A stretch of DNA of 64,000 nt, taken from the NCBI RefSeq assembly GCF_030518235.1, contig NZ_JAULSA010000005.1, positions 124,001 through 188,000 on the forward strand, in the 5' to 3' direction. A program made the position numbers and the translations under genes. The stretch's first letter is position 1. Every line of letters begins with the position of its first letter. The DNA comes from Saccharibacillus sp. CPCC 101409 (GTDB lineage: Bacteria; Bacillota; Bacilli; Paenibacillales; Paenibacillaceae). Below are positions 1 to 8,852 of the stretch, one piece after another. The notes beneath the pieces are model-generated. The model was not told the origin of the DNA. It saw only the letters and a list, made by a program, of their open reading frames with translations, and ran no database searches.

Positions 1-451
1 AGACCCCGCTTTCGGCCAGGTCGCCGGCGATCCGTTCGCAGACCGTTTTGCCGTAAACGGTGGGCGAACGCGTGCCGACGATCGCGATGCCGAAACTTGC
101 CAGCAGCTCCCGGCGGCCCGACGCATACAAAATCCAGGGAGGCCGCGCGGTTTCCTTCATTAAAGTAGGGTATTCGTCGTCGAAAAAAGAAACCGGCGCG
201 ATTCCGCGGCCCAGCAGTTCCTCGCTGCGTTCCCGCATCGTCCTCAGCTTCGCGTTTGCCGCCGCGGCCGCCGGGCCGCTTTTCGCTCCGAGCCGTATCC
301 AGTCCTGCCGTTCAAGCTCAAACAGCTCTCCGTACGGCACGCCGTTTCCCGCCGCGATCTGCATCATCTCGTAGATACTTTTCCAGCCGATGCCTTTGGT
401 TTCGTGCAAAGCCAGCAGCCACAGCGACGCCATTATGTTTTCGTTGGTCAT
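1..451 (-). CDS. dprA: DNA processing protein DprA (Smf), N-terminal part
   Basis: DprA loads RecA onto incoming single-stranded DNA during natural transformation. Only the first 150 codons are in the window; the gene runs off the left edge. The start at 451 follows a GGAGG-type site (GACGGAGGCAGAGAA). The N-terminal helical region (LWLLALHETKGIGWKS) is followed by the start of the Rossmann-like fold, with the family motif GIAIVGTRSPTVYGK near the edge. It sits downstream of sucD on the same strand, as in the Bacillus order sucC-sucD-dprA-topA, but a terminator-like hairpin lies between, so it probably has its own promoter. Identity is secure; completeness cannot be judged. Confidence 0.9.
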   Translation of the reverse strand, partial: MTNENIMASLWLLALHETKGIGWKSIYEMMQIAAGNGVPYGELFELERQDWIRLGAKSGPAAAAANAKLRTMRERSEELLGRGIAPVSFFDDEYPTLMKETARPPWILYASGRRELLASFGIAIVGTRSPTVYGKTVCERIAGDLAESGV

Positions 452-502
452 TTCTCTGCCTCCGTCTTCCCGTTTCGAGTGGATTCCATTGAAAATAAAC
501 GC

Positions 503-543
503 AAAAAGCAGCCCTTCTTCCCGCATGGGGAAAGAAAGGCTGC
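503..543 (-). terminator. Rho-independent terminator of sucCD
   Basis: An inverted repeat (GCAGCCCTTCTTCCC at 508-522 with its complement ending at 543) is followed on the minus strand by TTTTT at 507-503. It lies about 95 bases after the sucD stop codon and before the dprA start. Confidence 0.75.
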
Positions 544-637
544 CTGCCTTGTGTCTGAATTTATTCGATTGCATTCCTGCCGTTACCGGCGGACTGCCCG
601 CGCTCTTCCGTCATTGTGACAAAAAAGCGCCGGACAA

Positions 638-1567
638 TCAACCCGCCGTGAACGTATCCAGAACGCCGCGCTCTTCCAGAACGGAAACGAGCGTCGCGCC
701 CATTTCGGCCGGAGTCGGAGCGACCTTGATGCCGCACTCTTCGAGCTTGGCGATCTTCTCGGCCGCCGTGCCTTTGCCGCCGGAAATGATCGCGCCGGCA
801 TGGCCCATGCGTTTTCCCGGAGGCGCGGTGGCGCCGCCGATAAAGCCGACGACGGGCTTGGTCATGTTGGCTTTGATCCACTCGGCCGCTTCTTCTTCCG
901 CGGTGCCGCCGATCTCGCCGATCATGACAACCGCCTGCGTGTCTTCGTCTTCGTTAAACAGCTTCAGGATATCGATAAACTCCGAACCCTTGACCGGGTC
1001 GCCGCCGATGCCGACAGCCGTCGACTGGCCGATGCCGCGCGTCGTCAGCTGATGCACGGCTTCGTACGTCAGCGTTCCGCTGCGGGATACGACGCCCACT
1101 TTACCCGCTTTGTGGATATAGCCCGGCATAATGCCGATCTTGCACGCTTCCGGCGTAATGACGCCCGGGCAGTTCGGCCCGATCAGCACCGTTTTCTTGC
1201 CTTCGAGATAGCGCTTGACCTTAACCATGTCGATAACCGGAATGCCTTCCGTGATACAGATGACCAATTCCAGCTCGGCGTCGATCGCTTCCATAATCGA
1301 GTCCGCGGCGAATGCCGGCGGCACGTAGATCACGCTGGCCGTCGCTCCTGTCGCTTTTACGGCGTCGTCTACCGTATTGAATACCGGAAGTTTGACGCTT
1401 TTGCCGCCTTCAAGCTGGATTTCGATATCGGTGCCGCCTTTGCCCGGCGTTACGCCGCCGACCATCTGCGTACCGTATTCGAGCGCGCCTTTCGTATGAA
1501 AAAGGCCGGTCTCGCCCGTAATCCCCTGCGTAATGACTTTCGTATTTTTATCTACCAGAATACTCAT
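638..1567 (-). CDS. sucD: Succinate-CoA ligase (ADP-forming) alpha subunit
   Basis: This subunit carries the CoA-binding Rossmann domain and the phosphohistidine of succinyl-CoA synthetase, the substrate-level phosphorylation step of the citric acid cycle. The protein has 309 residues; bacterial SucD is usually about 290-300. The CoA-binding domain is at about 1-130. The active-site histidine is H256 in KRMGHAGAI. It follows sucC by about 84 bases on the same strand, so the two subunits are very probably co-transcribed, ending at the hairpin at 503-543. No anomalies seen. Confidence 0.96.
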   Translation of the reverse strand: MSILVDKNTKVITQGITGETGLFHTKGALEYGTQMVGGVTPGKGGTDIEIQLEGGKSVKLPVFNTVDDAVKATGATASVIYVPPAFAADSIMEAIDAELELVICITEGIPVIDMVKVKRYLEGKKTVLIGPNCPGVITPEACKIGIMPGYIHKAGKVGVVSRSGTLTYEAVHQLTTRGIGQSTAVGIGGDPVKGSEFIDILKLFNEDEDTQAVVMIGEIGGTAEEEAAEWIKANMTKPVVGFIGGATAPPGKRMGHAGAIISGGKGTAAEKIAKLEECGIKVAPTPAEMGATLVSVLEERGVLDTFTAG

Positions 1568-1651
1568 GCCCGATCCACATCCTCCGTATAAAGTCGGTTT
1601 GCGAAATTTCCGCCTCGGTGATTCAGACGATTCCTGCTGCGTGTCTGTCGC

Positions 1652-2809
1652 TTAAACGAGTTCGACGATTTTCTGGGCGCCGTCGGCCATCGAGTCCGCG
1701 GACACGATGTTCAGTCCGGATTCGCCCAGGATCTTTTTGCCGAGATCGACATTCGTCCCTTCAAGACGCACTACGAGAGGCTTGTCCAGCTTGACCTGCT
1801 TCGCCGCTTCGACCACGCCGTCCGCGATGACGTCGCACTTCATGATGCCGCCGAAAATATTGATAAAGATCCCTTTCACTTCCGGATCGGACAGGATGAT
1901 CTTGAACGCTTCGGTGACTTTTTCTTTCGTTGCACCGCCCCCTACGTCCAGGAAGTTGGCGGGTTCGCCGCCGTAGTATTTGATAATATCCATCGTCGCC
2001 ATCGCCAGGCCCGCCCCGTTGACCATGCAGCCGATATTGCCGTCGAGGGCGATATAGCTGAGGTCGAATTTGGAAGCGGCGATTTCTTTCGCGTCTTCCT
2101 CGTCGAGGTCGCGCAGCGCCAGCACGTCTTTATGCCGGAACAGCGAGTTGGAGTCGAAATTCAGTTTGGCGTCGAGCGCCATGACTTCGCCGTCTCCGGT
2201 AACGACCAGCGGGTTGATCTCGGCGATCGAACAATCTTTGTCCACGAACGCGCTGTAAAGCGCCAGCATAAACTTGGCCGCTTTGTTCACGAGTTCTTTC
2301 GGAATATTGATCGCGTACGCCAGACGGCGCGCCTGGAACGTCTGCAAACCGACAGCCGGATCGACCACTTCGCGGAAAATCTTTTCCGGCGTGGCCGCCG
2401 CGACTTCCTCGATCTCCGTGCCGCCTTCTTCCGAAGCCATCAGCACGATGCGGCCCGTTCCCCGGTCCACAACGACGCCGACGTAGTATTCTTTCTTGAT
2501 GTCGCAGCCTTCTTCGATCAGCAGCCGCTTGATTTCTTTGCCTTCCGGGCCCGTCTGATGGGTTACGAGCACCTTGCCGATCAACTCCTCGGCATAGGTC
2601 CGCACTTCGTCGAGACTCTTGGCCACTTTGACTCCTCCGGCTTTGCCGCGTCCGCCCGCGTGGATCTGCGCCTTTACGACGACGACCGGACTTCCGAGCT
2701 CGCGGGCTGCATTCACGGCTTCTTCGACCGTAAACGCCACCTTGCCGCGCGGCACGGATACTCCGTACTGCTGCAAAACTTCTTTGCCCTGATATTCGTG
2801 GATATTCAT
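1652..2809 (-). CDS. sucC: Succinate-CoA ligase (ADP-forming) beta subunit
   Basis: This is the nucleotide- and succinate-binding subunit of succinyl-CoA synthetase. The 385-residue length is normal. The N-terminal ATP-grasp fold starts [12 protein letters not shown] and contains the glycine-rich [10 protein letters not shown] near residue 53. The C-terminal ligase domain contains [14 protein letters not shown] and [13 protein letters not shown]. The ATG at 2809 follows AGGAGG. It is first of the sucCD pair. Upstream lie an extended -10 box and a cre-like motif, which suggest catabolite control. Confidence 0.97.
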   Translation of the reverse strand: MNIHEYQGKEVLQQYGVSVPRGKVAFTVEEAVNAARELGSPVVVVKAQIHAGGRGKAGGVKVAKSLDEVRTYAEELIGKVLVTHQTGPEGKEIKRLLIEEGCDIKKEYYVGVVVDRGTGRIVLMASEEGGTEIEEVAAATPEKIFREVVDPAVGLQTFQARRLAYAINIPKELVNKAAKFMLALYSAFVDKDCSIAEINPLVVTGDGEVMALDAKLNFDSNSLFRHKDVLALRDLDEEDAKEIAASKFDLSYIALDGNIGCMVNGAGLAMATMDIIKYYGGEPANFLDVGGGATKEKVTEAFKIILSDPEVKGIFINIFGGIMKCDVIADGVVEAAKQVKLDKPLVVRLEGTNVDLGKKILGESGLNIVSADSMADGAQKIVELV

Positions 2810-2877
2810 GTGTGAATCCTCCTATCAAATTGGCTCGCACCAGGCGGGTTGCCAGGCAGTAAAGGTAAACCTCAATC

Positions 2878-2917
2878 ATTATAGCACGACTTGTTAACAA
2901 TTTTAAAACGCTTTCTT
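2878..2917 (-). promoter_or_regulatory. Putative sucC promoter with cre-like site
   Basis: On the minus strand TGCTATAAT (TATAAT at 2883-2878) is a perfect extended -10 hexamer about 70 bases upstream of sucC. The -35 position is weak (TTAAAA). Overlapping it, AGAAAGCGTTTTAA (2916-2903) resembles the catabolite-responsive element bound by CcpA (consensus TGWAANCGNTNWCA) with a few mismatches. Promoter assignment is fairly good; the cre assignment is inference. Confidence 0.45.
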
Positions 2918-3019
2918 AAAATTCGAGACATTCTGTTTTTTTCGACATTTTCTTCGCTGTTTATTACCCTGCGCTAATCGTTCTCGACACAAAGCGCCCC
3001 GCCGATTTCCGGACAACGC

Positions 3020-3048
3020 AAAAAAACCGAAGAATCGAGATTCTCCGG
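3020..3048 (-). terminator. Rho-independent terminator of ohrR
   Basis: On the minus strand CCGGAGAATC and GATTCTTCGG form a 10-bp stem (one G-U or mismatch) followed by seven T residues (3026-3020). It lies about 35 bases after the ohrR stop codon. Confidence 0.88.
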
Positions 3049-3082
3049 CCTTTCGGCGCAGGGCGCTTTACCCGCTGCTTTT

Positions 3083-3547
3083 TTACTTGGAAGACGACGA
3101 ATTCGCCTGATGCGCTCTCGCCAGCAAATTCTGGAATTTGCCGAGCAGCTCTACGAATTCCGGCACGTCCATGCTGAGATCGCGAGCCATGCATTCGGGA
3201 ATGCTCGCCGCTTTGACTTGCAGTTCCCGTCCTTTTGCCGTCAGAGAAATAAACACTTTGCGTTCGTCCTCGGTGGAGCGGTTTCGCTCGACCAGTCCGG
3301 CGCTTTCCAGACGCTTGAGCAGCGGAGTCAGCGTGCCGGAATCGAGAAACAGTTCTTCGCCCAGTTCCTTGACCGTACGCTCGTCCTGTTCCCACAATAC
3401 GATCAGCACCAGATACTGCGAATAGGTAACGCCCAGTTCTTCCAGATAAGGCTGATACATCTTCGTGATCTCGCGCGAGCTGGCATAGATCGAGAAGCAC
3501 AGCATATTGTCAAGTTGAAGCTGGGGATATTCATTGACTTTACTCAT
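3083..3547 (-). CDS. ohrR: MarR-family organic-peroxide sensor, OhrR-like
   Basis: OhrR-type MarR proteins are cytoplasmic dimeric winged-helix repressors inactivated when a conserved N-terminal cysteine is oxidised by organic hydroperoxides. This protein keeps that cysteine (C17 in [18 protein letters not shown]) and the OhrR-like wing region [16 protein letters not shown]...[14 protein letters not shown] second cysteine, C119 (IPECMAR), lies where two-cysteine OhrR proteins form an intersubunit disulfide. The start at 3547 (154 residues) was chosen because AGGAGGGG precedes it at good spacing; an upstream in-frame codon at 3586 has no such site. No ohr peroxidase gene is adjacent, so the target is unknown. 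Confidence 0.85.
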   Translation of the reverse strand: MSKVNEYPQLQLDNMLCFSIYASSREITKMYQPYLEELGVTYSQYLVLIVLWEQDERTVKELGEELFLDSGTLTPLLKRLESAGLVERNRSTEDERKVFISLTAKGRELQVKAASIPECMARDLSMDVPEFVELLGKFQNLLARAHQANSSSSK

Positions 3548-3601
3548 TCTGCGCACCCCTCCTATTCGTTTAGCGGAATTTTCCAACCTTCACTTAGACA
3601 T

Positions 3602-3630
3602 ATAATCGCATTAAATTTGATTGTTGTAAA
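3602..3630 (-). promoter_or_regulatory. Putative promoter of ohrR
   Basis: On the minus strand TTTACA (3630-3625) and GATTAT (3607-3602) are separated by 17 bases, about 55 bases upstream of the ohrR start. The hexamers match the vegetative consensus at 5/6 and 4/6. Confidence 0.45.
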
Positions 3631-3680
3631 TATGTTGAGCGCAATTTTCTTGAAAAATGTTCTTTATGCCGCCCGACGGC

Positions 3681-3708
3681 TTGACTTGCGGATAAACAGG
3701 TTTACAAT
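3681..3708 (+). promoter_or_regulatory. Putative promoter of the comM-like gene
   Basis: TTGACT (3681-3686) and TACAAT (3703-3708) are separated by 16 bases, each one base from the vegetative consensus. A leader of about 110 bases follows before the comM-like start. Confidence 0.55.
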
Positions 3709-3828
3709 AAAAAGGTCACAACCCTGCAAGCTTTAAAAAAATGATTTTTTTCGAAAAACGAGGAAGCACCCTTTTTCGATGTCCGCGGCGTATCGAGCTG
3801 CGTCATCATGCGAAAAAGAGGTGTTTTT

Positions 3829-5406
3829 ATGTATGGAAAAAGCTACAGCGCCTGCTTGTACGGCGTAGACGGCGTAATCGTGGAAGTCGAGGCGGATATT
3901 ACGAACGGACTGCCCCAGACATCGATTATCGGACTGCCGGACTCCGCGATCCGCGAAGCGACCGACCGGGTAAGATCGGCGCTCAAAAACTGCGGATTCC
4001 GCTTTCCGAACCGGCGCGTCACGATCAATCTGGCTCCGGCCGATCTGCGCAAAGAAGGCTCTTCGCTGGATCTGGCGATCGCGCTGGGCATCCTGATTAC
4101 CAGCGGCCAGCTCTCGCTGCCCGGCGACGAAAAGCTGATCGCGATCGGAGAGCTGTCGCTGGACGGCGCGCTGCGCCCCGTTCCCGGCGTGCTGGCGATG
4201 GCGGACTGCGCCAGGCGGCAGGGCTTCGGCACAATCCTCGTTCCGCCGCAGAACGCCGACGAAGCGCGGCTGGTGGACGGGCTGGAAGTCTACGCGCTGC
4301 CGCATCTGCGCATGCTGGTCGGAGAAAGCGACCGGGCGGCGCTTGCGGCGGGCACCGAGAAATGCTACGTCTTCGACGCCGAAGGACTGCGCGAAAAAGA
4401 AGAGCGCGCTTATCCCGCGAGCGTCGGCGCGCACTTGCCCTGCGGCGATTATATCGACGTGCTCGGCCAGGAGCACGCCAAGCGGGCGCTGACGATCGCC
4501 GCGGCCGGCATGCACAATATCCTGCTGTCCGGACCGCCCGGCACCGGCAAAACGATGCTGATTAAACGTCTGCCGGATATTATGACGCAGCTGAGCGAAA
4601 GCGAAGCGCTGGAAGCAACCAAAATCCTCAGCGCGTCGGGCCGGCTGCAGGCGCCGCGAGAAGGGCTGATCCGCCGCCGTCCGTTCCGGTCGCCGCATCA
4701 TACGATCTCGCCGTCGGGACTGGCCGGAGGCGGTTCGATTCCGCGTCCCGGCGAGGTCAGCCTGGCGCACCGGGGCGTGCTGTTTCTCGACGAGCTGCCC
4801 GAATTCTCGCGCATGGCGCTGGAAGTACTGCGCCAGCCGCTCGAAGACCGAACGGTCACAATCAGCCGCGCCCGCGCTTCTTTTACGTTTCCCGCGCATT
4901 TTATGCTGGCCTGCTCCATGAATCCCTGTCCGTGCGGCGGGGCCCGGCGGCCCGGCGAAGACTTCGGCTGCGTCTGCTCGACCCACGCGATCGCCCGCTA
5001 CCGCAGCCGTATCTCCGGGCCGCTGCTGGACCGGATCGATATGCAGGTGGACGTGCCGCAGCCTCCGGCGGGCGAAATCTCGCAGCCCGGCACTTCTTCC
5101 GCGGTCATGCGCGAACGCGTACTGGCGGCCGCGCAGAGGCAGCGGGCGCGATTCCGCTCCCTGGATATCCAATGCAACAGCGAGCTGAGCGGAGCGACGC
5201 TGCGCCGATACGCCGCGCCGGTCCGCGAAGCACTGGTGCTGCTCGACAGCGCGATCGGAGCGCTCGGCCTCAGCATGCGCTCCAGGGACCGCATCCTGAA
5301 GCTTTCCCTGACGATCGCCGATCTGGAAGATTCGCCGGCGATCCGCACGGAGCACATCGCGGAAGCTTTGCAGTACCGGCAGATGGATCGGCAGACGCCG
5401 GAGTGA
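3829..5406 (+). CDS. comM: YifB/ComM-family Mg-chelatase-like AAA+ ATPase
   Basis: ComM is a hexameric AAA+ helicase that promotes branch migration during natural transformation; the family is also called YifB. The N-terminal Lon-like S5 fold begins MYGKSYSACLYGVDGVIVEVE and contains GLPDSAIREATDRVRSALKN. The AAA+ core has Walker A GPPGTGKTM (encoded near 4538) and Walker B LFLDELPEF. A C-terminal Mg-chelatase-like domain contains CPCGG and CVCS cysteine pairs. I chose the ATG at 3829 because AGAGGTG precedes it at ideal spacing; an ATG seven codons earlier is less likely. It is alone on the plus strand among minus-strand genes. The partial dprA nearby also belongs to transformation. Confidence 0.9.
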   Translation: MYGKSYSACLYGVDGVIVEVEADITNGLPQTSIIGLPDSAIREATDRVRSALKNCGFRFPNRRVTINLAPADLRKEGSSLDLAIALGILITSGQLSLPGDEKLIAIGELSLDGALRPVPGVLAMADCARRQGFGTILVPPQNADEARLVDGLEVYALPHLRMLVGESDRAALAAGTEKCYVFDAEGLREKEERAYPASVGAHLPCGDYIDVLGQEHAKRALTIAAAGMHNILLSGPPGTGKTMLIKRLPDIMTQLSESEALEATKILSASGRLQAPREGLIRRRPFRSPHHTISPSGLAGGGSIPRPGEVSLAHRGVLFLDELPEFSRMALEVLRQPLEDRTVTISRARASFTFPAHFMLACSMNPCPCGGARRPGEDFGCVCSTHAIARYRSRISGPLLDRIDMQVDVPQPPAGEISQPGTSSAVMRERVLAAAQRQRARFRSLDIQCNSELSGATLRRYAAPVREALVLLDSAIGALGLSMRSRDRILKLSLTIADLEDSPAIRTEHIAEALQYRQMDRQTPE

Positions 5407-5442
5407 GAGCGTAGCTGCGGGAAATTTGCGGCTAGCGAAAAA

Positions 5443-5486
5443 TAAAAAACAGCGGGAAGCCCGAATCGGAGCTTTCCGCTGTTTGG
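5443..5486 (+). terminator. Rho-independent terminator after the comM-like gene
   Basis: AACAGCGGGAAGC (5448-5460) pairs with GCTTTCCGCTGTT (5471-5483), followed by TTTGG. A run of A residues precedes the stem, so it could also act on the minus strand. The bases from here to 5729 hold no recognisable gene; GACTTTC and GAAAGTC form a short hairpin at 5523-5539. Confidence 0.75.
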
Positions 5487-5729
5487 TTTGGTACGGTTTA
5501 AAGCCGAACGAACCCTGACACAGACTTTCGGAGAAAGTCACAAGCTGTAGAGAAAGTCCGATCCGCAAATCAGATCAAGGACTGCGGGAGAAATTCGTTA
5601 GCGTATGCTTCCGAGGTGCCTTTCTCAGAAAGTCTTTAGATCGCGTGTTGAAAGCGAGAAAAAAGATTGAATTTAAGTAGAATTTGCTCGATTGAATCTC
5701 ATTTATTTTATGCGGCCGCCCGGGAAACG

Positions 5730-6227
5730 TCAAAACGCTTCTTCGATATGCTCCAGCGAGCGGATCTCAAGCTCCCTGCCGAGCATAACCGCGATCACGT
5801 CGAAGCGGATGCGGCGGTCCAGCAGGCCGAAGCGCTGCAAATAGATTTCCGCGGTACGCCGGACTTTGCGCACTTTGCGGGCGTCGACCGATTCGGCCGG
5901 CAGACCGAAGCCGGTTCCGCTGCGGCTGCGCACTTCGACGAACAATATCGTTTCTGCGCGGCGGGCGATCAGGTCCAATTCGCCGGCGCGGCAGCTCCAG
6001 TTGCGCTCCGTTACGGTCCAGCCCTGGCGCTGCAAATACAGGGCCGCCGCTTCTTCGGCGGCCCGGCCTTTGTCTTTGCGGGTATGCGCGTTATGTACGG
6101 AAGCGGGACTCCGCTTCGGGCGCGGCGGGTCCTCGTTTCCCGCGCTGCGATCCGGACGAGGCGCGCGACCCGCGCTTTCGCCGCGCTCGTCCGTGAAAAG
6201 CTTCTCCCATCCTTCCGGCGGCTTCAT
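5730..6227 (-). CDS. yraN: YraN family (UPF0102) nuclease-fold protein
   Basis: UPF0102/YraN proteins are small proteins with a Holliday-junction-resolvase-like fold; their cellular role is not settled. The conserved domain begins near KDKGRAAEEAAALYLQRQG and contains GELDLIARRAETILFVEVRSR, with the acidic and basic residues expected for a nuclease core. The roughly 45 residues before it are charged, proline-rich and not conserved, so the true start could lie further in. The ATG at 6227 overlaps the stop of the upstream FlhB-like gene (ATGA), suggesting translational coupling. Confidence 0.85.
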   Translation of the reverse strand: MKPPEGWEKLFTDERGESAGRAPRPDRSAGNEDPPRPKRSPASVHNAHTRKDKGRAAEEAAALYLQRQGWTVTERNWSCRAGELDLIARRAETILFVEVRSRSGTGFGLPAESVDARKVRKVRRTAEIYLQRFGLLDRRIRFDVIAVMLGRELEIRSLEHIEEAF

Positions 6228-6523
6228 CTGCCCAGCCTTCTTCCCGCTTCGCGGTCGCTTTTATAAATAAAAGACAGCAGCTCGGCGACCAGGCCGTACA
6301 GTTCTCCCGGAATCTGCTGGTCGAGATCCAGCTTGGACAGCACTTCGACCAGAGCGGCGTCTTCCTGGATCGGCACGCCGGCTTCCTGGGCGCGCGCAAG
6401 GATCGCGTCGGCGATACTGCCGCTGCCCTTTGCGACGACGGTCGGCGCGGCCATTTGTTCCGGGCTGTATTTGAGCGCGACCGCGCGTTTGCGCGCGGCT
6501 TCTTCGGGCTTTTGTTCTTTCAT
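6224..6523 (-). CDS. ylqH: FlhB C-terminal-domain-like cytoplasmic protein (YlqH type)
   Basis: This 99-residue protein resembles the cytoplasmic C-terminal domain of FlhB/EscU type III export proteins, as does Bacillus YlqH at the same chromosomal place. It has AVALKYSPEQMAAPTVVAKGSGSIADAILARAQE and the following E-D-A-A-L-V. FlhB membrane helices are absent, and so is the NPTH autocleavage motif. It overlaps both neighbours by ATGA junctions, so ylqG-like, this gene and yraN are translationally coupled. Function is unknown; no flagellar genes are in the window. Confidence 0.82.
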   Translation of the reverse strand: MKEQKPEEAARKRAVALKYSPEQMAAPTVVAKGSGSIADAILARAQEAGVPIQEDAALVEVLSKLDLDQQIPGELYGLVAELLSFIYKSDREAGRRLGR

Positions 6524-8742
6524 ATCTTCACATCCACTCCCCGATAGACCGAAGGCGTATAAGAGCCCGCCGCCGAAGTCTCGGCCGCTTCGCTCGGCCG
6601 CTGGGGAAGAACGTCCGTGCGCAGCGCCATCAGCTGATAACCGGCGTTGTTAAGCGCCGATGCGATCTCATTCTGGCTGCTTTCGAGCAGCGGACGCACC
6701 CATTCTTCGTCGTTGCGGAAATTCAGGCTGACATTGCGGTCCACTACCTGCACGTCGACCACGGTCCGCCCCAGCGATTTCATGTCCAGGTCGAACCACA
6801 ACCGGCAGTTGGACGCGTCCAGCTCGCCTTTCGGACCGCGCCGGGACTCGATCTGGACGGAAGCGGTCTGGCTGCCGTCCTGACCGACAAACGGCAGAAA
6901 CATCGTCACCTGGGCGAACGGCGCCGTGCGGTCCGTATTCAGCAGAAGCTGCTGGCCGGTCATCTGCTGCACGGCCTGCTGGGCCGCTTCTTTGACCGCC
7001 GAAGGCAGGCTGTCGGAAGAAGACAGCTGGAGCAGCAGCGACTTGAGGCTTTCGCGAATCTCGGCCGGCGTATGGGCGGCCGGCGCCTGGCCCGCGGCGC
7101 CGGACCGGGCATCGGCGGCCGCAGCGGCATCCGGTCCGTCGCCGGAGCCGGAAAGAGCGCGCAGCGCCTGCTCGGCGGCGGCGCGGACGGTCGGAGAGAT
7201 CCCGTCGGGCACGGCTGCGCCCGATGCCGCGGCGGATGGCTGCGCGGCAGGCAGCTGGGCGCCGGCGGTCTGGCCGGCGCCGGCTTGGGCCGCGGGCTGC
7301 GCGGCCGCACCCTGGGGCGCCGACTGCAGCAGCGTCGTGCGCGCGGTCTGCTGCTCGTGCTCCGCGCCGAGCATCTTGAGCAGCCGGCCGACCCACGGGC
7401 CGGCTGTGTCCGCCGCGGCGGACTGCGGCGAAGCCTGGGCGGCGGACGCCGGGGCTTCGTCCGCCGTGCCTCCGGCGGACGCTGCGCGCAGCTCGCCGAG
7501 CAGCGACTGCACTTTGCGCAGCAGCGCGGCGTCTGCGGCGCGGGGAGCGGCTTCGCCCGCCTGAGCGGCGGCGGGCGGCGTTCCCGCGGCGGCCTGCGGA
7601 GCCGCCGCTGTTCCCGGCGGCGAGCCTGCGCCGCCGGCCGCGGGAGCTGCGCCCGCGGCCCGGGCCGTACCGGCTGCCTGCGCGGCGGCATCCGGTACGG
7701 CAGCACCTCCGGCGCCTGCGGCAGCGCCGGAAGCCGCCGCCCCGGCGGCGGTGCGGGCCGGCGGGAACGGCCCGCTGTCCACGGCGTCCGCGGCGGCGGA
7801 AGCCGCGGACAAACCCGCAGGCGTTCCCGAAACCGGAACGCCTCCCGCCCCGTTGTTGGCGGAGCCTGCATTCGCTCCGCCCGCATTCACAGCGCCGCCG
7901 GGCGCTCCGGCTCCCGCGGCACTGCCGGCGGCGTTACCGGCCGCCCCCGCTCCGCCCGCATTGACAGCGGCACCGCCAGCCGCGCTGCCGCCAGTACCCG
8001 CCGTCCCCGCGCCGTTCGCCGGCGTATTCGCGCCTGAGGCCGTTCCCGCCGCGGTTCCGCTGCCCGCGGTCCCCGCCGGCATTCCGGCGTTCCCGCCCAT
8101 TCCGGTCCCGCGGCCCGGCACGACGTCTCCTTCTTCGCCGCCCAGATTCGCCAGCGCGGCCGATACCTGCTGCTCCAGATTCTGCAGCAGATCGGATACC
8201 GGCGGGCCGAATACGGCCTGCTGAAGTCCGGCTACGCTCTGGGGCGTGACCGGCAGGCCGCGCTGCTGGAGAATGCCGATCGATTTCACCCATTCCTGCG
8301 CATTGACGGCGGCCGGTTTCTGGGCCAGCAGATTGCGCACTTCCGCCGCCTGCTCGCGGGTAAGCGGGATTTCCGCCTGCTGCATCATGCGCACCAGCTC
8401 CCGGGTCTGCTTGTTATCGGGCAGGCCGAGCTGCTTGAGCGTGTCGCCGATCGACTGGGCTCCGCCTTCGGCTCCCGGCGGAGCCGCTACCGGCTTCATG
8501 ACCATCGTTCCGTCTTCGGCGGCGGGCTGAACCTGCATAAACGTCGTTTGTCCCGCCTGCAGCGGCGCTTCCAGCTTGGCGTTTACTTTAACGCCCTGGA
8601 CCTGGATTACGCCTTCTTTGCCGTCGTCGGACACCGACAGCACAACGCCGCGGACGACCTGGCCTTCGCGCAGTTCCAGCGACTTGACCTCGCCGGGTCT
8701 GGCCTCGCCCATCATCCCTTTCAGCAGCGAACCGATGTTCAT
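6520..8742 (-). CDS. FliK-like large low-complexity protein (YlqG position)
   Basis: The gene occupies the place of Bacillus ylqG and encodes about 740 residues. The N-terminal 190 residues look folded (LRKG-type beta region, then helical LKQLGLPDNKQTRELVRMMQ). Residues from about 190 to 560 are extremely rich in Ala, Gly, Pro and Ser. The last 140 residues resemble a FliK C-terminal hook-length domain, with LPFVGQDGSQTASVQIESR and LWFDLDMKSLGRTVVDVQV. I prefer the ATG at 8742, which has GAGGTGA at good spacing; the GTG at 8751 lies within that site. It is coupled to an FlhB-C-like gene, a pairing seen for FliK and FlhB in flagellar export. No function is established. Confidence 0.7.
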   Translation of the reverse strand: MNIGSLLKGMMGEARPGEVKSLELREGQVVRGVVLSVSDDGKEGVIQVQGVKVNAKLEAPLQAGQTTFMQVQPAAEDGTMVMKPVAAPPGAEGGAQSIGDTLKQLGLPDNKQTRELVRMMQQAEIPLTREQAAEVRNLLAQKPAAVNAQEWVKSIGILQQRGLPVTPQSVAGLQQAVFGPPVSDLLQNLEQQVSAALANLGGEEGDVVPGRGTGMGGNAGMPAGTAGSGTAAGTASGANTPANGAGTAGTGGSAAGGAAVNAGGAGAAGNAAGSAAGAGAPGGAVNAGGANAGSANNGAGGVPVSGTPAGLSAASAAADAVDSGPFPPARTAAGAAASGAAAGAGGAAVPDAAAQAAGTARAAGAAPAAGGAGSPPGTAAAPQAAAGTPPAAAQAGEAAPRAADAALLRKVQSLLGELRAASAGGTADEAPASAAQASPQSAAADTAGPWVGRLLKMLGAEHEQQTARTTLLQSAPQGAAAQPAAQAGAGQTAGAQLPAAQPSAAASGAAVPDGISPTVRAAAEQALRALSGSGDGPDAAAAADARSGAAGQAPAAHTPAEIRESLKSLLLQLSSSDSLPSAVKEAAQQAVQQMTGQQLLLNTDRTAPFAQVTMFLPFVGQDGSQTASVQIESRRGPKGELDASNCRLWFDLDMKSLGRTVVDVQVVDRNVSLNFRNDEEWVRPLLESSQNEIASALNNAGYQLMALRTDVLPQRPSEAAETSAAGSYTPSVYRGVDVKI

Positions 8743-8852
8743 CTCGCTCACCTCTTCTCTTTTTTGAACATTCCACTCTTGTCGACGGACTTCTTCACAT
8801 TCGTTATATCGGAAAAAACACGGACTGCGATAAGAGCTTTATCCCCCCGAAG

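Noticed and set aside
3588-3640. OhrR operator in front of ohrR
   Set aside because: The AT-rich stretch contains TTGTTGTAAA but no convincing TACAATT-AATTGTA palindrome.
3733-5568. 611-codon open frame on the minus strand over the comM-like gene
   Set aside because: It is antisense to a clear YifB/ComM protein, has no known motif, and reads as Arg/Gln-rich noise typical of G+C-rich DNA.
6224-6523. Flagellar or type III secretion FlhB
   Set aside because: Membrane helices and the NPTH cleavage motif are missing and no other export genes are present; it is the YlqH-type orphan.
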